In this document: positions 23,135-34,868 of the stretch, in pieces
Position numbering within the stretch: the stretch's first letter is position 1
Layout: every line of letters begins with the position of its first letter
Assembly (NCBI GenBank): GCA_933228895.1
Contig: OW121848.1
Span: forward strand, 88,865,470-88,929,469
DNA: 64,000 nucleotides
Source of the DNA: Platycnemis pennipes
Lineage: Eukaryota; Arthropoda; Insecta; Odonata; Platycnemididae
Reading direction: 5' to 3'
The notes under the pieces: generated by a model
The model's database searches: none
What the model was told of the DNA's origin: nothing
The model's input: the letters and a program-made list of their open reading frames with translations, nothing else
Position numbers and translations under genes: made by a program

Positions 23135-25075
23135 TCGAAGCCATTAGCCTTCCTTACCCCCGTCCACCTCTCATCTCCCCACCTTACTCCCTCTCTCCAC
23201 CGAAAAAAAAATTCATATCGTCCCCCCATCTCTATGTCTCCCTCATTCGCTCCTTTTTGCCCGTCCCAACCGTAACCCGTTCCCCCATCCCCTGCAGTGC
23301 CTCTCCGACCTCCGTGCCATTCTATCACGCGCCCGCAATGGTGCATCAGATGTATCGATTGGTGCGACCCACCCCCTCTCGCCCGCCCGCTCTATTGTTA
23401 TTGCATTACCTCGAGCGGAAAAGGGTGAGGCGGGGGAAGGGAGGGTGGGGGGGGGGTGTGGCACGAGAGCGAATGGGAGTCACGGAGGAGGGACATGAGG
23501 AGAGAAAGAGAGAGAGGTAGATAAAGGGACGGAGGGTGAGGAGAGGGGAAAAGCGCGCGGAATTAATGGAGTAATGACCGCTCGCTTTTGCAGCGCCAGT
23601 TTTAATTGGGGGTATCGGTAGGGCACGAGATTCTCTCGCACGCGGAGTCGGACGGATGCGCCGGGTTTGAGAGGGTAAGGGGAATGACTCGCGGCCTCGA
23701 GTTGCTCGCGTATGCATTGAATGCGAGATTCCGGCGGTGCGGGGTTTTGGGTGTTTTGTTGTACGTGCGAGTCCGTGTGGGAGCGGGGGGAATCGGAGGT
23801 AAGTTGGGTTGGCAGGCTCTCTCCCGGTTCGGTTCGTGGATTGCGTGAAATGGGAAGATAAGGGCGAAGACTCTCGTTGAGGGAGCGGTTGGTAGCTTTT
23901 ATTCTAAGGGGGAGGAATGGCGGTGGGTTTTGGATGGCTTCGGGGAATGGCAGGCGTGTATACACGGGCGTGCCCATATCGTGCCCCCCCACCTCCGTGA
24001 GGAGTGGGAGAAAGGTAGGAGAGAAAGGAATTATTGGCGGTGGAATGCGGAGGTGATGTTGCGTTTTCTATTGACGATACAATGGGGGAAGGGGAGTATT
24101 TTGGTGAGCGGTTGAGGGTTGTGCAGCGCGGGTGGTGAATGGGGAGAAAGGTTGGATTCTTACGGACGAAGATTACTGGGACGCACGCATACACCTTTAG
24201 GGGAAGGCAGAGGAGGAAGAGAGAGAAAGAGAGCGTGCCATGGGATTTTCAGCCAGGTTAGGCAGGGTTGGAGTGTTTGGGTATCGCAGGCGTGTATTCA
24301 GACGGTGGAAAAGTGAGTGGTGGAGGATAAGGTGTGTGTGTGTGTAGTCGGTGGGGGTAATTTTCCCGCCTCGAGCGCATACCGGCATTTGCCATTGTGC
24401 ACACCTCGGTCTCAATCTTCCCCCTCCCCGCCCTACCCTCTTGCTCACCTCTCGTTCGTCCCACACCGCGGGAATCGATACCGAGTCCTCCTCCAAACAA
24501 ACCTCCTCTGCACCGTCACCCCATCCCGAACCTCCCCTTGAGCGGACTCACGCCCGCCGCAGACACAATGTCTTCTGCCACATCCCCCCTCTCTGTCTCT
24601 CTCTCTTTCTCCCTCGCTTTCCCTCTCTTCTCTTTTCCTTGCCACCCTCTTTCCTCTCCTTCCCTCCCTCTTCCCCTCCATTGGCAGTCGATAACCTCAT
24701 TAACCCAGGAGCGGATCGTAAAATCTTATCTCGCTGCGCTCTCCAAACGTTTCTCCCCCAAAACCTACTTCCCCTCCCCCGTCCCCTTCCCCCTAGCCCC
24801 ACTCCATCCTTCTCCCTCACATGCACTCTCCTCAAGACACCTTCACCCCTCCTCTCTCTCTCTCTCGACTTAAAAATTTCCTCCCCCACACGTGCCCACT
24901 ATCTTCCGTCCACTCGTTCCACCTTTCCTCCTGCGTTATTCCTCCCTCCTTTACCGGCTCACATCTTCTTCTCGTTCTCATCGCAGTGTTACTCATAGGA
25001 AAACACGGGTTCCTTTCAAGACACATATGCATTGCACCACTTTCAATCCCTCTCGCTTCATCTTCTTTTCAGAAT
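23135..25075. other. Long strand-asymmetric island, CT - GA - CT
   Basis: C/T-rich to about 23400, G/A-rich from about 23405 to 24345 (ending in (GT)7 at 24332-24345), then C/T-rich to about 25000. Transitions are abrupt. Overlapping frames up to 215 codons (24351-24998) are proline/serine/leucine-rich without domains. There is no sign of splice-bounded exons. Confidence 0.75.
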
Positions 25076-27904
25076 AATTAAAATTTAAATTATTCTCCCA
25101 CTTCAAATTTCTCTTCTTTAACCTCTAGTTCTTTAAGTCTAATATTCCACGCTATATCGTTTTAGGTACTTTTTCTTGCTATTGACACTAATTGATGATT
25201 CTTTTGTTTCCTCCTATCACCATTTGTGGACTGATGGCTACCTGATTAAGGGCAATATTTAAAAAAAGCCATCCTTTCTATGTGGCTTAAATGCTTTCAA
25301 CCGGGACCTTGTGACTTAGGTGCAGCTTTACTTTGTGAAGCATTGTGTTCGGCGTTCGTGCCATTAATTTGTTTGTTCGTTGGCCACCAGAGAGTAGTTC
25401 GTGGCTTTCTATTAAACCGACTTCTGTCGGAAGTTTTTTTTTGCTTGTGCCATTTAATTTTTTGGTCGTGAGCGATGAACCAGTCGCTCACAGTCACTCA
25501 CGTGCTTCGATAGGGAGAGCGTCTCGGCAGCAACATTCGAGTGCACCGGCATAGAAGACATTTGGGGTAAGTCACGCATTGTCCGAGGCCAGAAGTTAAT
25601 TTTATGAAATCCACAACTTTTAATGTGTCCGGGTATTAGTAATCTCTCCTTTCTCGGCCAATTGAGGGTGGAAAGAGGGTCCATATTGCATTAAAATTTA
25701 GCTCTAGTAATTCAAGGATAATTAAGTTTGGTGTTTCACGTGCAAATTTCATATCTGGGAGACTTTCCATAGTTTGCATGTCGTCTAAGTGATGTGCGAT
25801 AAAGAAAGATTAGGTAATTTTATATTTTTCACATGTCTATTTGACATGTTTTTTAATATCAAACTATCTTCAAGTTTTTATCTCTAATATCATCCTCGTT
25901 CGTGTAGTAACTTAATATGCTGAAAAGTGGTGGAAAAAATTTTTGCCAAAGTTAATGTTCAGTTTTGTTTACTGCGTTAATTAATTTATCGATATTGATA
26001 ATTTGTACCCAAGAGCCAAGTGTAGCATGCTGTGGTGAAAATTTACAATTCTCTCTCTCTCTCTCCGAGGGCGCTACAGCCCAAATTGAGCCTAGGCCTT
26101 CTTGTTTTCTTCCTCCATTCTCCTTCGTTTTTTTAAACTCGTCTCCAGTTCTTCGCCCCAAGCGGGCCTTGCTGATGCTGTCTTCTCACCTAGCCCTTTG
26201 TGTTTCCACTAGGCTCTTCCCTTCAATCTGCGCAGTAAGGGCTTTCTCAGCTACCCACTCCTTCAGCATCCGCTGGATATGGCATGTCTATTGGCGTCTC
26301 ATTACCATAATGTAAGTAGAAATGCTATATTCTCTGTAAAATTTCGATATTTCATTTTTGAAACGGTTTCTCAAGTTTCTTAACCATTCAAGGCCCATAG
26401 ATTATCTGTCGTGTTTTCCCCTCAAGTCTGTCTTGCATCTCTGCTCATTTAACTGTCATTATCCAAATTCAACACCGAATGATAGTGCTGTGGGTATGAG
26501 TGTTTTGATGTTGAATGTTTGCACCCCTTTGTGTATTATTACTAGTAATTGGGAATTAACAGTCTTAAATTCCAAATTGTAGAAACTTCGAAAGGAAGCC
26601 GGCCTATTACTCTATTGGTGGCAAATGAATGTCCCTTAAGTTCTCTTATTAATACAAACACAGTTCAATGCAATTGTATGAATTATATAAATAATCTGAA
26701 ATATGCAACGAGGGAGGAAGCGGAATACAAAATGAGCAGGGAACACTGTCAAAACATTTTGGAATGAACATGTGCTTCAAAAAAGAATTGAATTGATTAA
26801 TTAATTAAATGGCATCTAATATGTATCTAATGACGTTTTTTTTGTTGATGTCAAGATCCTATAATTTCAATTTATGGTGCTCTCCTCTTCATGTTATTTA
26901 TACCTTGTTTGATATAGTCTGGCACTTCTTTGGTTCGTTTGGTGCTTCTCTTTTTGACTTGAATTCCAAATGAAAGTAAATACTACTGGCATAATTACCA
27001 TCCTACCTTCCTGCTCTCAAGAAAATCTCGCCCCTTCCTATTGCATGGAAATTGTGAGTGCTTGACCGAGATGCAAGCCAAGAGAGAGTCAGGCAAAGGA
27101 ATGACGGAAGGATATGGTAGGCAAAGGGAGGGTCTCGGTATTTGGTGGGATGGGAAATCCGTAGAGGGGTGGGGAGACACCCGGGCTCTAAATTAAGGTG
27201 TGGTTTTGAGGAGAAGGAGAGGGTCCGCTAATGATTGAGGAAAATACTGTAAAGGTGAATTTTAAAGAGGCCAGACCCGACAGAATCCTCCCCCAAAAGC
27301 AATCCATCTCTATTTCTCCCCCCGTCTATGACTACTGGGGGAAAACGTGTTTCTCTGTGGATATATTTGCCTGTCAATTCACATCCAGTGGGGATTGGGC
27401 TGCATTCACGTTCTCAGTGTGCTTATGGTAATCTCCCTTCACTTGTTTTTTTCCCTTTCATTTGAGAGTGAGACGATTTTCGAGTGACCCTGCATATTTG
27501 GTGATTGAGTGACCGTTGGCGTGATGACGAGGTAATTCTTTGAGATGAAGGACGAGTTTTTCTTTAGTAATGGTGGCAATGTGGTGAGACTGGAATTGGA
27601 AACATTGCAGCCTAAGTTATGGCAACGGAAGGAGGGATCTAACTGCTTAGTCGGCACGCGAGGAAGTATGTCCTTATCCTAATGCGTGACTCTCAGTTTG
27701 GAGAGTGCTTTACCGGCCGAGTAAGGAGGTGATTCATGTCAATGGCATTTCCCATTGTGGTGGTCGTTCCATCAGGGTAAAAACGAGAGTTGACAGGAAA
27801 ACTTCGAAATCTTTCTGAACGGTTCGTGGTAAGATTGAATAGATAAGGCGATCAAAGTGGCCGAAAAGTAATGGCATAATTGTAATTATTAGAGCTAATA
27901 CAAA
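25076..27904. other. AT-rich DNA, no supported gene
   Basis: Contains a pyrimidine microsatellite (26051-26065) and a hairpin CCGACTTCTGTCGG before a T9 run (25419-25442). A GTAAGT after a GC-balanced stretch (25565-25570) would be acceptable as a 5' splice site, but no partner exon could be found. Nothing else recognised. Confidence 0.4.
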
Positions 27905-27907
27905 AGG

Positions 27908-28236
27908 ATGATGAAGATCAAATGGATTAACTGAGTTCATGGTATAGAGGACTGAAGAAGAGTGAGAGAAAAGAGAAGTTTATTGGAAACTTTTGAAGGA
28001 AGACAGGACAATTTAATTGGCCATATTCTGAGGCACAAAAGCCTGGTGAAGACAGTCGTCATGAAATAGGTAAATGGGAAGCTTGGAAAAGGAAGTACTC
28101 ACATCAAATATACGATTTAAGTTGTTAAAAATGTAAAAGAGAAGAGTTGTGTGATATCAAGAAGTGAGCTGAAAAGAGAATCGAGTGGAGAGCTACGTTA
28201 AACCAATCATAGAATTGCTGACATACGATGATGATG
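27908..28236 (+). pseudogene. RTE-type LINE 3' end fragment
   Basis: R-M-M-K-I-K-W followed, after stops and shifts, by L-I-G-H-I-L-R-H (about 28015-28040) and the 'AATCGAGTGGAGAGCTACGT' block (28179-28198), then a GATGATGATG tail at 28227-28236. Same family and same orientation as the 35.6 kb copy, strongly 5' truncated, with several in-frame stops. Confidence 0.8.
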
Positions 28237-28905
28237 AGAGGTACATCATTGGTCCTTAATAAGGGTTGAAAAATCCGTAGTTAGGGATATTTTTAACACA
28301 TCATTTTCACTTCTTGCATGATAGTGGCAAATGGAAAGCCGACCATAATGAATAAGGGACACGGTGTTTCGAATTATTTCATATGCATGTTCATACTAAG
28401 CTTCTCTGTTTCAGCATCATCATCATTTTCTCAAATATTTCTCGTTGATACAACTTCAATGCGGGTGAAGAGATTGTGGTAGAATGTTGATTTGACAACA
28501 AAGGAATGTCAGGAGAACGGTAATGCGTATTGATTTGGTGACTGTCTACTCAGGAGCACGCTTTAAAAATAATTCCATGCTGTTTCAAACATAAATAGCT
28601 CCCATGGAAATAGCTGCCCTTTGGCAAAGTGAATAGTGTCTTAACAATTCAAAGCAGGACATGAGCACGCAGGAAAAATATAACAAATACAAAAAAATTA
28701 TAATTTGCCTGGAATCACCCCGAAAACAAGTCAATCACCCCATGATTAGCAATCTAGGATTTATTAATTTTTTTTCTTTTTTCTGTGCCCCTGTCCTGTG
28801 ACAATCTATAAAGATATAATAAATAAATATGCACTTTACCAAAAGGCTGCTTCCTTATTGTATAGCGTTAAAACTGAAACACATACTAATTGGCTCATCC
28901 ATGTT
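28237..28905. other. AT-rich DNA, no gene seen
   Basis: Nothing recognised. Confidence 0.45.
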
Positions 28906-28965
28906 TTCAGGTTGGTAAAGCGCCAGCTTGAAAACCTAACGGTAGTGGCATCGAATCACACCAAA
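28906..28965 (+). mobile_element. Possible tRNA-like fragment
   Basis: AGGTTGGTAAAGCGCC looks like an A box/D arm, and GTGGCATCGAATCACACC about 30 nt later is a B-box-like block with a paired T arm. No body is recognisable. The 'TATATATATA' preceding the next repeat starts immediately after it. Confidence 0.3.
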
Positions 28966-28990
28966 TATCTATCTATATATATATTAATTT

Positions 28991-29155
28991 TGTAGCGTGT
29001 CAGTCAGTCCGTCATTCTGTATCTGTTTTGTTTCGTTTTCTCCCAATTTTTGAGATAAAAGAGTGAGATTTGGTGCGTTGAGTTTGGATTCTCTGTCTGT
29101 ATGATTTGGTAGTAGCTTTGGATTTTTAGCAGTTTGTGGTGTAGAGAAAAATGCA
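28991..29155 (+). repeat. Direct repeat R, copy 1
   Basis: A 165-bp unit that begins TGTAGCGTGTCAGTCAGT and ends GTGTAGAGAAAAATGCA. It is about 85-90% identical by eye to 30321-30482. The TG...CA ends and 1.3-kb spacing could suggest tiny LTRs. However, no primer-binding site, polypurine tract or flanking duplication is clear, and the TCTATATATATAT lead-in (28973-28986) would also suit a Helitron-like 5' end. The class is unresolved. Confidence 0.75.
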
Positions 29156-30320
29156 AAAGAAAAATTGGTGTTTTACCTATCGTTTAACATGAGAATCAAG
29201 TTGCTATGCATATTTTTTTACATTTCTTAGTAAATGTGTTTTCCGTTTTTGGTAAAGGGACAAATATTGGGTTGAAGGAGTTAAAGAAAGTGGAATTAGT
29301 TTCAAAAATCAATTTTGTATGTACGAAAATAATAATTGACGTTTAAGATGTGCAGATAGCGAAATAAAACAATTTTTGCCTACCGGCCCCGATCTTGAGC
29401 ATGAAATGTGATTTTCAGAGTAAGGCGTTTTGAAGTACTTTTCTAATAGTTGAAAGAAGGTTATAAAACGTTTATTATGTATTAATGTTTGTTGCTAAAC
29501 AGCAGGTCAATTCTAAAATACACCCACCATTTTAAAATTATCAAAGGCTGTCCTATAACCAAACTATTTCGTTTTTTATCAATTTAAATAAACACTCACA
29601 TATATCTCCACCTAAAAGATAGATATAATTATCTTAAGGTCCTGTGACCACTAAGGCATTTCTCACCTTTAATAAACCAGATTAAAAACAAGTGCTAGAA
29701 AAACAATACTTATTAAGTATGTAGATTACTTAGATACAGTGTAAACTATGACTGGGCACGATAGGCTCAAATCTGCATTGGTCTTATTGCAAAAGAGTTG
29801 CTTTTAGAGCTGTTGCGCAGATTACAATACGTGTTAAATTTTGGGTAGTAAATTCACCTTATGAAGAAATTTTATAATGCAATCGATACGTTTTAAATTG
29901 TCACCCAATACCTTGCTCAGATCCCTAAATATTTTGTGGTGTTTGAATTCCACCCTATATTTTACACAGTAGACAAGCAGGTGTTTTACCTAAAATATTT
30001 CCAAAAGCTCAAAAAAACAATTCTAACATAAATAACATAAATCTACAGAGACGATTCCATAAATATATTACACCAACCTTTACATCGCTTTGGGTGTAAT
30101 ATTTATCAAATTATACGTCAGAACCATTCGATCGACTGTATTAAAACCTCCTAGAACATTCCATTTTTCATCAATTAAAAAAAAGACATTCACTTACATA
30201 CCCATCTAAAATATTTGAAAATGCTAAAAGGACCAATTCTATTTTTAAACCACCCAGGCGATCCCAGAAAAATATCACAGCCACCTTTGCATCGGTTCGG
30301 GTGTAATTTGGGTTTAATCT
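29156..30320. repeat. AT-rich spacer between repeats R
   Basis: Contains looser internal repetition. 'TTTACATCGCTTTGGGTGTAA' near 30077-30097 resembles 'TTTGCATCGGTTCGGGTGTAA' near 30287-30306. 29570-29615 resembles 30165-30210. This suggests the R repeats belong to a larger family with about 0.2-0.6 kb internal duplications. No protein is encoded. Confidence 0.45.
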
Positions 30321-30482
30321 TGTAGCGTGTCAGTCAGTCACTCATTCTGCATCCGTTTTTTTAGTTCTCCCAAGTTTTGAGCTAAAAGATTGAGGTTTGG
30401 TGCGTTGAGTACAAATTCTCTGTCTGTATGATTTGGTAGTAGTTTTGGATTTTTAGCAGTTTGTGGTGTAGAGAAAAATGCA
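30321..30482 (+). repeat. Direct repeat R, copy 2
   Basis: Second copy of the 28991-29155 unit, 1330 bp downstream and in the same orientation. Its right end (ATGCA) is where the Penelope-like element at 30491-30702 has inserted, so the original continuation resumes after 30715. Confidence 0.75.
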
Positions 30483-30490
30483 AAAAACGT

Positions 30491-30702
30491 AAATAAAATG
30501 ATTACTTGGTAAGATTCCACAAATTTATTTTTCACCGACCTAGGTTTCGATTGTTTGACAATCATTATCAATCAACCTTGATAATGGTTGTCAAACAATC
30601 GAAACCTAGGTCGGTGAAAAATAAATTTGTGGAATCTGGTAATCATTTTATTTACTATCATGCGGTTCCACCAAGTGAAGCCTGAGGATTTACTCTTTAT
30701 TT
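30491..30702. mobile_element. Penelope-like inverted-repeat insertion
   Basis: Two arms (30489-30571 and 30578-30655) are inverted copies, differing by one substitution and one five-base indel, around a 6-nt centre. A short single-copy tail follows (30656-30702). The insertion is flanked by an exact 13-bp duplication, ATGCAAAAAACGT, at 30478-30490 and 30703-30715. Inverted terminal segments with truncated bodies and variable target duplications are known for Penelope-like elements. The 'CAATCGAAACCTAGGTC' core also resembles the hammerhead-type segment described in their pseudo-LTRs. No reverse transcriptase is present, so this is a non-coding remnant. The class assignment is an inference; the insertion itself is directly visible. 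Confidence 0.6.
30574..30616 (+). ncRNA. Hammerhead-ribozyme-like motif (degenerate)
   Basis: Read on the plus strand: ACC (stem I), TTGATAA where the hammerhead core has CTGATGA, a stem II (GG-TTGT / ACAA-TC), GAAA, a minimal stem III (CC-TA-GG), T then C at the cleavage position (30611-30612), and GGT closing stem I. Order and spacing match a minimal hammerhead. Two core bases differ, C3 to U and G8 to A, and one T is unpaired beside stem II. These two positions pair with each other in the active fold, so the change is compensatory on paper, but activity is doubtful. The same motif is present on the minus strand in the left arm. Confidence 0.3.
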
Positions 30703-30715
30703 ATGCAAAAAACGT

Positions 30716-31224
30716 TTTTGAAAGTTAGAGACAACATATAATGAAAATATGGTGTAGAAAAAAGTACAAAAACATATAGAATAATTTGAGTTGGACACAT
30801 TTCTATATTTATATATTAGCCATTTCCTTCTCTCTGCATACGAAATGCTTATGAAAAGATGGTGCTCAAAAGTGTAAAAAAATGCAAAGACTACTTTGAG
30901 TAGTGAAGCAGTAACTGCCTGCCTGAAGTACAAGCACTACAGCCACCTATTGGTAGTGTGTCATCAGTAGTTTCCAAACACTGTAAAATCTCATTTGACA
31001 ATAGTAGAACACAAAGTTCACCTCAAGAGCACACCAGACAGAGACTTCATGCTAAGCAGGCCGCAGGTCTGCTAGTGGTTATATTTCAATTAGCATTAAG
31101 CGTAGGATTAAGTTAGGTTACGCGTTTTGGTATGAGCTATGCAGTTAGAGCATCTTAAAACCTTGTTTTACTACTACCAGAATAACTATGGTTAACAATT
31201 TTAAAAAAATCTTGTTTTTTATAT
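30716..31224. other. AT-rich DNA, no gene seen
   Basis: Nothing recognised beyond the continuation of the AT-rich repeat cluster. Confidence 0.4.
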
Positions 31225-31400
31225 TTGATACTCTCTTATTGAACGTGATTGCACAGCAACGCAAGAGTCGTGGGTTTGATTCACGTCCAGTGCATGGATG
31301 TCGTGTGTATTTTTAAATGATTAAGGTAGACGGTGCGATACCACCATAGGAAGGCCGTCTCGATATACAGGCCTGGCACTCCTCCTATGCGTCACGAGAG
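31225..31400 (+). mobile_element. tRNA-derived SINE candidate
   Basis: GTGGGTTTGATTCACG (31271-31286) is a B box with a perfectly paired GTG / CAC-type T arm, preceded at tRNA spacing by GATTGCACAGCAACGC. A GC-richer body continues to about 31400. It is not foldable as a full tRNA. Confidence 0.45.
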
Positions 31401-33446
31401 TGATCAGACGAGAACTAGTAGCGCGAAGAAAAGCGAGATGTTTTAAATACGTTGACTCATTTAACGTGGTGATTCGATCTGGTTTTAATTCCTCCGATAA
31501 TATTCCATGGCTTGCCTGCTATACACTTACCACCCTCATCCCATTTTTAATAATAAAACCTAAATATTATAATAATTTAGGCGTTTACTTTTGTTACGTT
31601 TTGTAACGTTTGGCGTTCTTTTGCATTTTTTTGCATCCTTATATTTTTTACAACCATATTCAAAATAGTGTTGCTCATTTTCCCAATAGTTTTCTTATCA
31701 GAATTGTAAGTTACACTCAAATAAACCGCTCAGACACGAAAACAAAAGGCACACAGGTCTTTCACCCCATCTGAAATACGTAAGACTTACTTCTTACATG
31801 CCTTTTATTATTTTAAAATCAAGCAATAGAGTAAATAATTTTATTTTTTTCCGGCAGGCGAAAGTAAAATTTACTTAAGTAGACTATAAAATTTGTTTTG
31901 ATTTGCCTACGTTTTGCAGTGTTTTTTCCATTTCAAGCTTGTTCTGTTCAAATGCGTAATGTTACACAATATGCTTTATTCATACACATGCTTGGATACA
32001 CAACTTTTTCACCAGAGTAGCTTTCGTCGACCCTTTTGCCGACTTTATCATATAAAAATCTAGCTCTTAAATGAATATTCATCACTGTTACCCAAAAGCA
32101 GAAAGAGCGTGAAACATGAAAATTTTCGTCAGTAAAAGTTATATGTTCAATTAATTCGGCAATTGCATTTAGTTATAAGTGAGTAGCCCTGCATAATAAT
32201 AACGCTTATTAGGTTTCCTAAATTAAAAATTCTCTCGGAAGCCATTACACCGCGAAAACAAAGTTAATGACAATAGTGATAAGAAAGTAAAAGAAATTTA
32301 GCTCCCAAGTTTGCCCTAGATTGAAGAATCCTGAGAAATTCTAATGCGAACATTTAGAAAACAAGTAAAGATGTACTAAATCACAACAGCTTTGCAAAAA
32401 CTGAGGGATTCCACTACAACCTATTACGCCTAGGTAAAGAATGAAATAGGCATATTACCTACCTGTCTAATTTTGTTTTTCCGCCATTCACCTCGCCATC
32501 ATAGGATCCCAGTACCACAAAGTAGCTAAAATATTAATATTGCACGCAAATTGCAAATAAACGCTACTACATACGATTAAAATAACACGTTCCATACTCC
32601 CAACCATGAACATACAAAGATCAACAATACAAGTCCTTCAAACAAGCCGGGAAACGACAACTTGCACCTTGCGTTCAGATTTCTTTCGTGACGTCACAGA
32701 GATTTATGGTCACATATAGCAGGCCTGTATATCGCGACTGCCTTGAACATAGCCATTGTAGCGTCAAAAACCCAAGTACTACCACTCCTGCCAACATGAG
32801 TGGGTAAAGATTTCGCGTCGCCATTCAACACCTTTTTAAATGAAACCGCTATCCTTGTCGGTTGAAAAAAGGAAAGACTCCCAGGGACAGAAGAGATGAA
32901 GGCTATTGGTGACACTCTCAGTGCCAAATGAGCCACGTTCGGTTTCGCAAATGAAGAGCGGGGCTGCGGGTCTGAGTTTGAATGATTTTCAAAATGGATG
33001 ACGGACGTCAGCGTCACACTTCGAATTCAAAAGGATCAAAAACTGGCGAAACGCTTTCGCTGGGGCGCGATCGCTTCCTCTTTATTCCATTGATTATTCG
33101 CTCTCTGTTTGTTTGTTTCCAGTGCTTTGTATGAGGAAAGATATCTCTGCCGTGGCGTTGAAATTACGAGAGAGAGATAGAAAGTAGCTAACCGCTCTGT
33201 TGGAGTCCGCGGTGGAGCAGAATGTTAAAAAAGGTGCTCTGTCCATCATCGATTTCCTGTGCAAATAATCGGTTTGTTTCACCACTCTCAGTCCGTGAAG
33301 ATAATCTCCAAGTGTTTTGTATGGTTACAATTGTTTGGTTAATATCCGGTGAAAGAAAAATCATCCTTTTTAAGGCTGGGAATGCCAAAACGGTTCAAAA
33401 TACACTTTTCGAGTTGTATTAATTGAATTAAAATATGAGATTGGGT
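31401..33446. other. AT-rich DNA, no supported gene
   Basis: Mostly AT-rich. The GC-balanced part around 32650-33190 contains a CGTGACGTCAC (CRE-like) sequence at 32687-32697 and a 107-codon minus-strand frame (32694-33017) with no recognised domain. It might be regulatory or exonic, but I cannot support either. Confidence 0.35.
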
Positions 33447-33960
33447 GCAGGGAGTAGTAGAGAAACGAACGGTTGTACTTTTCGTTAATTAGGCCCCATC
33501 TAGAATCCCCTCCTTGTGTATCAAATCCGAATGAATTAGGTTTGATTGCGTTAGTAGAAAGTGTGCTGCGTAGAGCAGCTAGGCTTGTTAAAAGGTATTG
33601 CGATAGGTTTTGCTGTATACCAAAATTATTAGAATCATATTTGGACTCATTGTCGAATGGTAGGTTAAATAATAAATAAGTCTCCTGCAGAAAATTGAAA
33701 CGGATAGGTTCACTACAGATGTTAGATACATGTCAAAACCCTTGCGTATTATTATACATTTGATAAAGTAAATAAAATTAGAGACGCATCGTCGTATAGA
33801 TAGATTTCGAATGCCATTTTTCCCGTGTCCCGTAAGAGAACATAACAGGCAACATAGCATAGGTAGAGCTTGGTGAAATCCTGCTAGGGTAGTCTATAGG
33901 GAATATAGTTAACATTGTGAACCCATGCATGCTAGGAAAATAGAAATAAATAGATTTAGA
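33447..33960 (+). pseudogene. Jockey/CR1-like LINE RT C-terminal fragment
   Basis: Y-F-S-L-I-R-P-H-L-E followed by L-x-x-V-E-S-V-L-R-R-A-A-R-L-V (33473-33597) is the same post-catalytic signature as in the 2.8-3.4 kb copy: RPxLE, then a Q/E-x-x-x-R-R-A-A-R-F-like block. The frame ends at a stop at 33677 and continues in pieces to about 33960. No catalytic domain remains. It may be one element with the 3' terminus at 34791-34868. Confidence 0.65.
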
Positions 33961-34790
33961 TAAATGCCTACCTAACCAGTCTTCATACTTTTATATTTAT
34001 TTCATACATCATTTACTTCATGACTATCTTGCTACTAAACATGTAGTTGAACGTGACTCTTACATCGAGCGTGTTCCCATGTTGTAATTGCATATTAGAA
34101 CGTTGGATGTAAGAAGAAATTCTTGCGGCTCATTGTTTTATTTACAGTCAATTCAATCAACTGGAACATAGCAGCTGCAAATTCTTGTACATACTCAACA
34201 CACAATTTTTTTTTCTGTGTTGCTTAAGATACCGCGAGTGCTCTCAAAGACTATTTAATTGGAATTTCAGTTTTAAGAAGAGTAAATTAATAAAATCATA
34301 TTGCGTCAAAGCCAACCTTATAGATGTATAAGAAATTTTTTTTACATTCGAAAGATCTTGATCCGTTACCTCCTTAATGTTTGCTAGATTAATGGGAATG
34401 TGTAATGGCCATGTGGTTCAGTTCATGCAGCCAAACATTAATGTTATGTTTATTTAGCCTATATGCCACTGAAATTCAAACAATTCTTGTAATAATGTCG
34501 TCGAATTATTTCAGTTTAGATATATCTCAAATTGTGAACAGAAAAGTGGGGGCATTTCTGCGTCTTTGGGTCTGCAAAGCTTTTCCAGTTATTTTTATTT
34601 GAGGGCTTTTGGCATGTACGCTAATGAAAGTATAGGTAATATTCAAACCATCTGAGCATTATTTTAATGTAGCCTGCATTCAAACATTCGGATCAAACGC
34701 AATCACTTCAGAGCTTGATACACTCCATCGACTCTTTTAAAGGTGTAGTGTAGGCTTTGTAGTGTTCATTTTTGTTTGTTCTGTCATTGT
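33961..34790. other. AT-rich DNA, possible LINE 3' UTR
   Basis: No coding signal. It may be the 3' UTR joining the reverse transcriptase fragment to the terminal hairpin; no tandem array like the one at 3498-3742 is present. Confidence 0.35.
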
Positions 34791-34868
34791 TCCTGGTGTG
34801 GATGCAACCCCTGCCACACACCATCGAGGTGGCTTGCAGGGTATGTCGTAGATATAGATACATAGATA
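34791..34868 (+). repeat. LINE 3' terminal hairpin, copy 2
   Basis: ACCCCTGCCACACACC (34806-34821) pairs with GGTGGCTTGCAGGGT (34828-34842), giving a stem broken only by small internal mismatches. It is followed by a GTAGATATAGATACATAGAT tail. Best-preserved stem together with copy 3. Confidence 0.8.

Noticed and set aside
24351..24998. 215-codon Pro/Ser/Leu-rich frame
   Set aside because: Polypyrimidine composition, overlap with competing frames of similar length, no recognisable motif.
25340..25575. 5' exon ending in a GTAAGT splice donor
   Set aside because: A single plausible donor with no matching downstream exon, acceptor or protein similarity; expected by chance in this length of DNA.
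32690..33120. Exon or promoter around a CRE-like CGTGACGTCAC
   Set aside because: The short motif and frames on both strands carry no recognised domain; insufficient to call.
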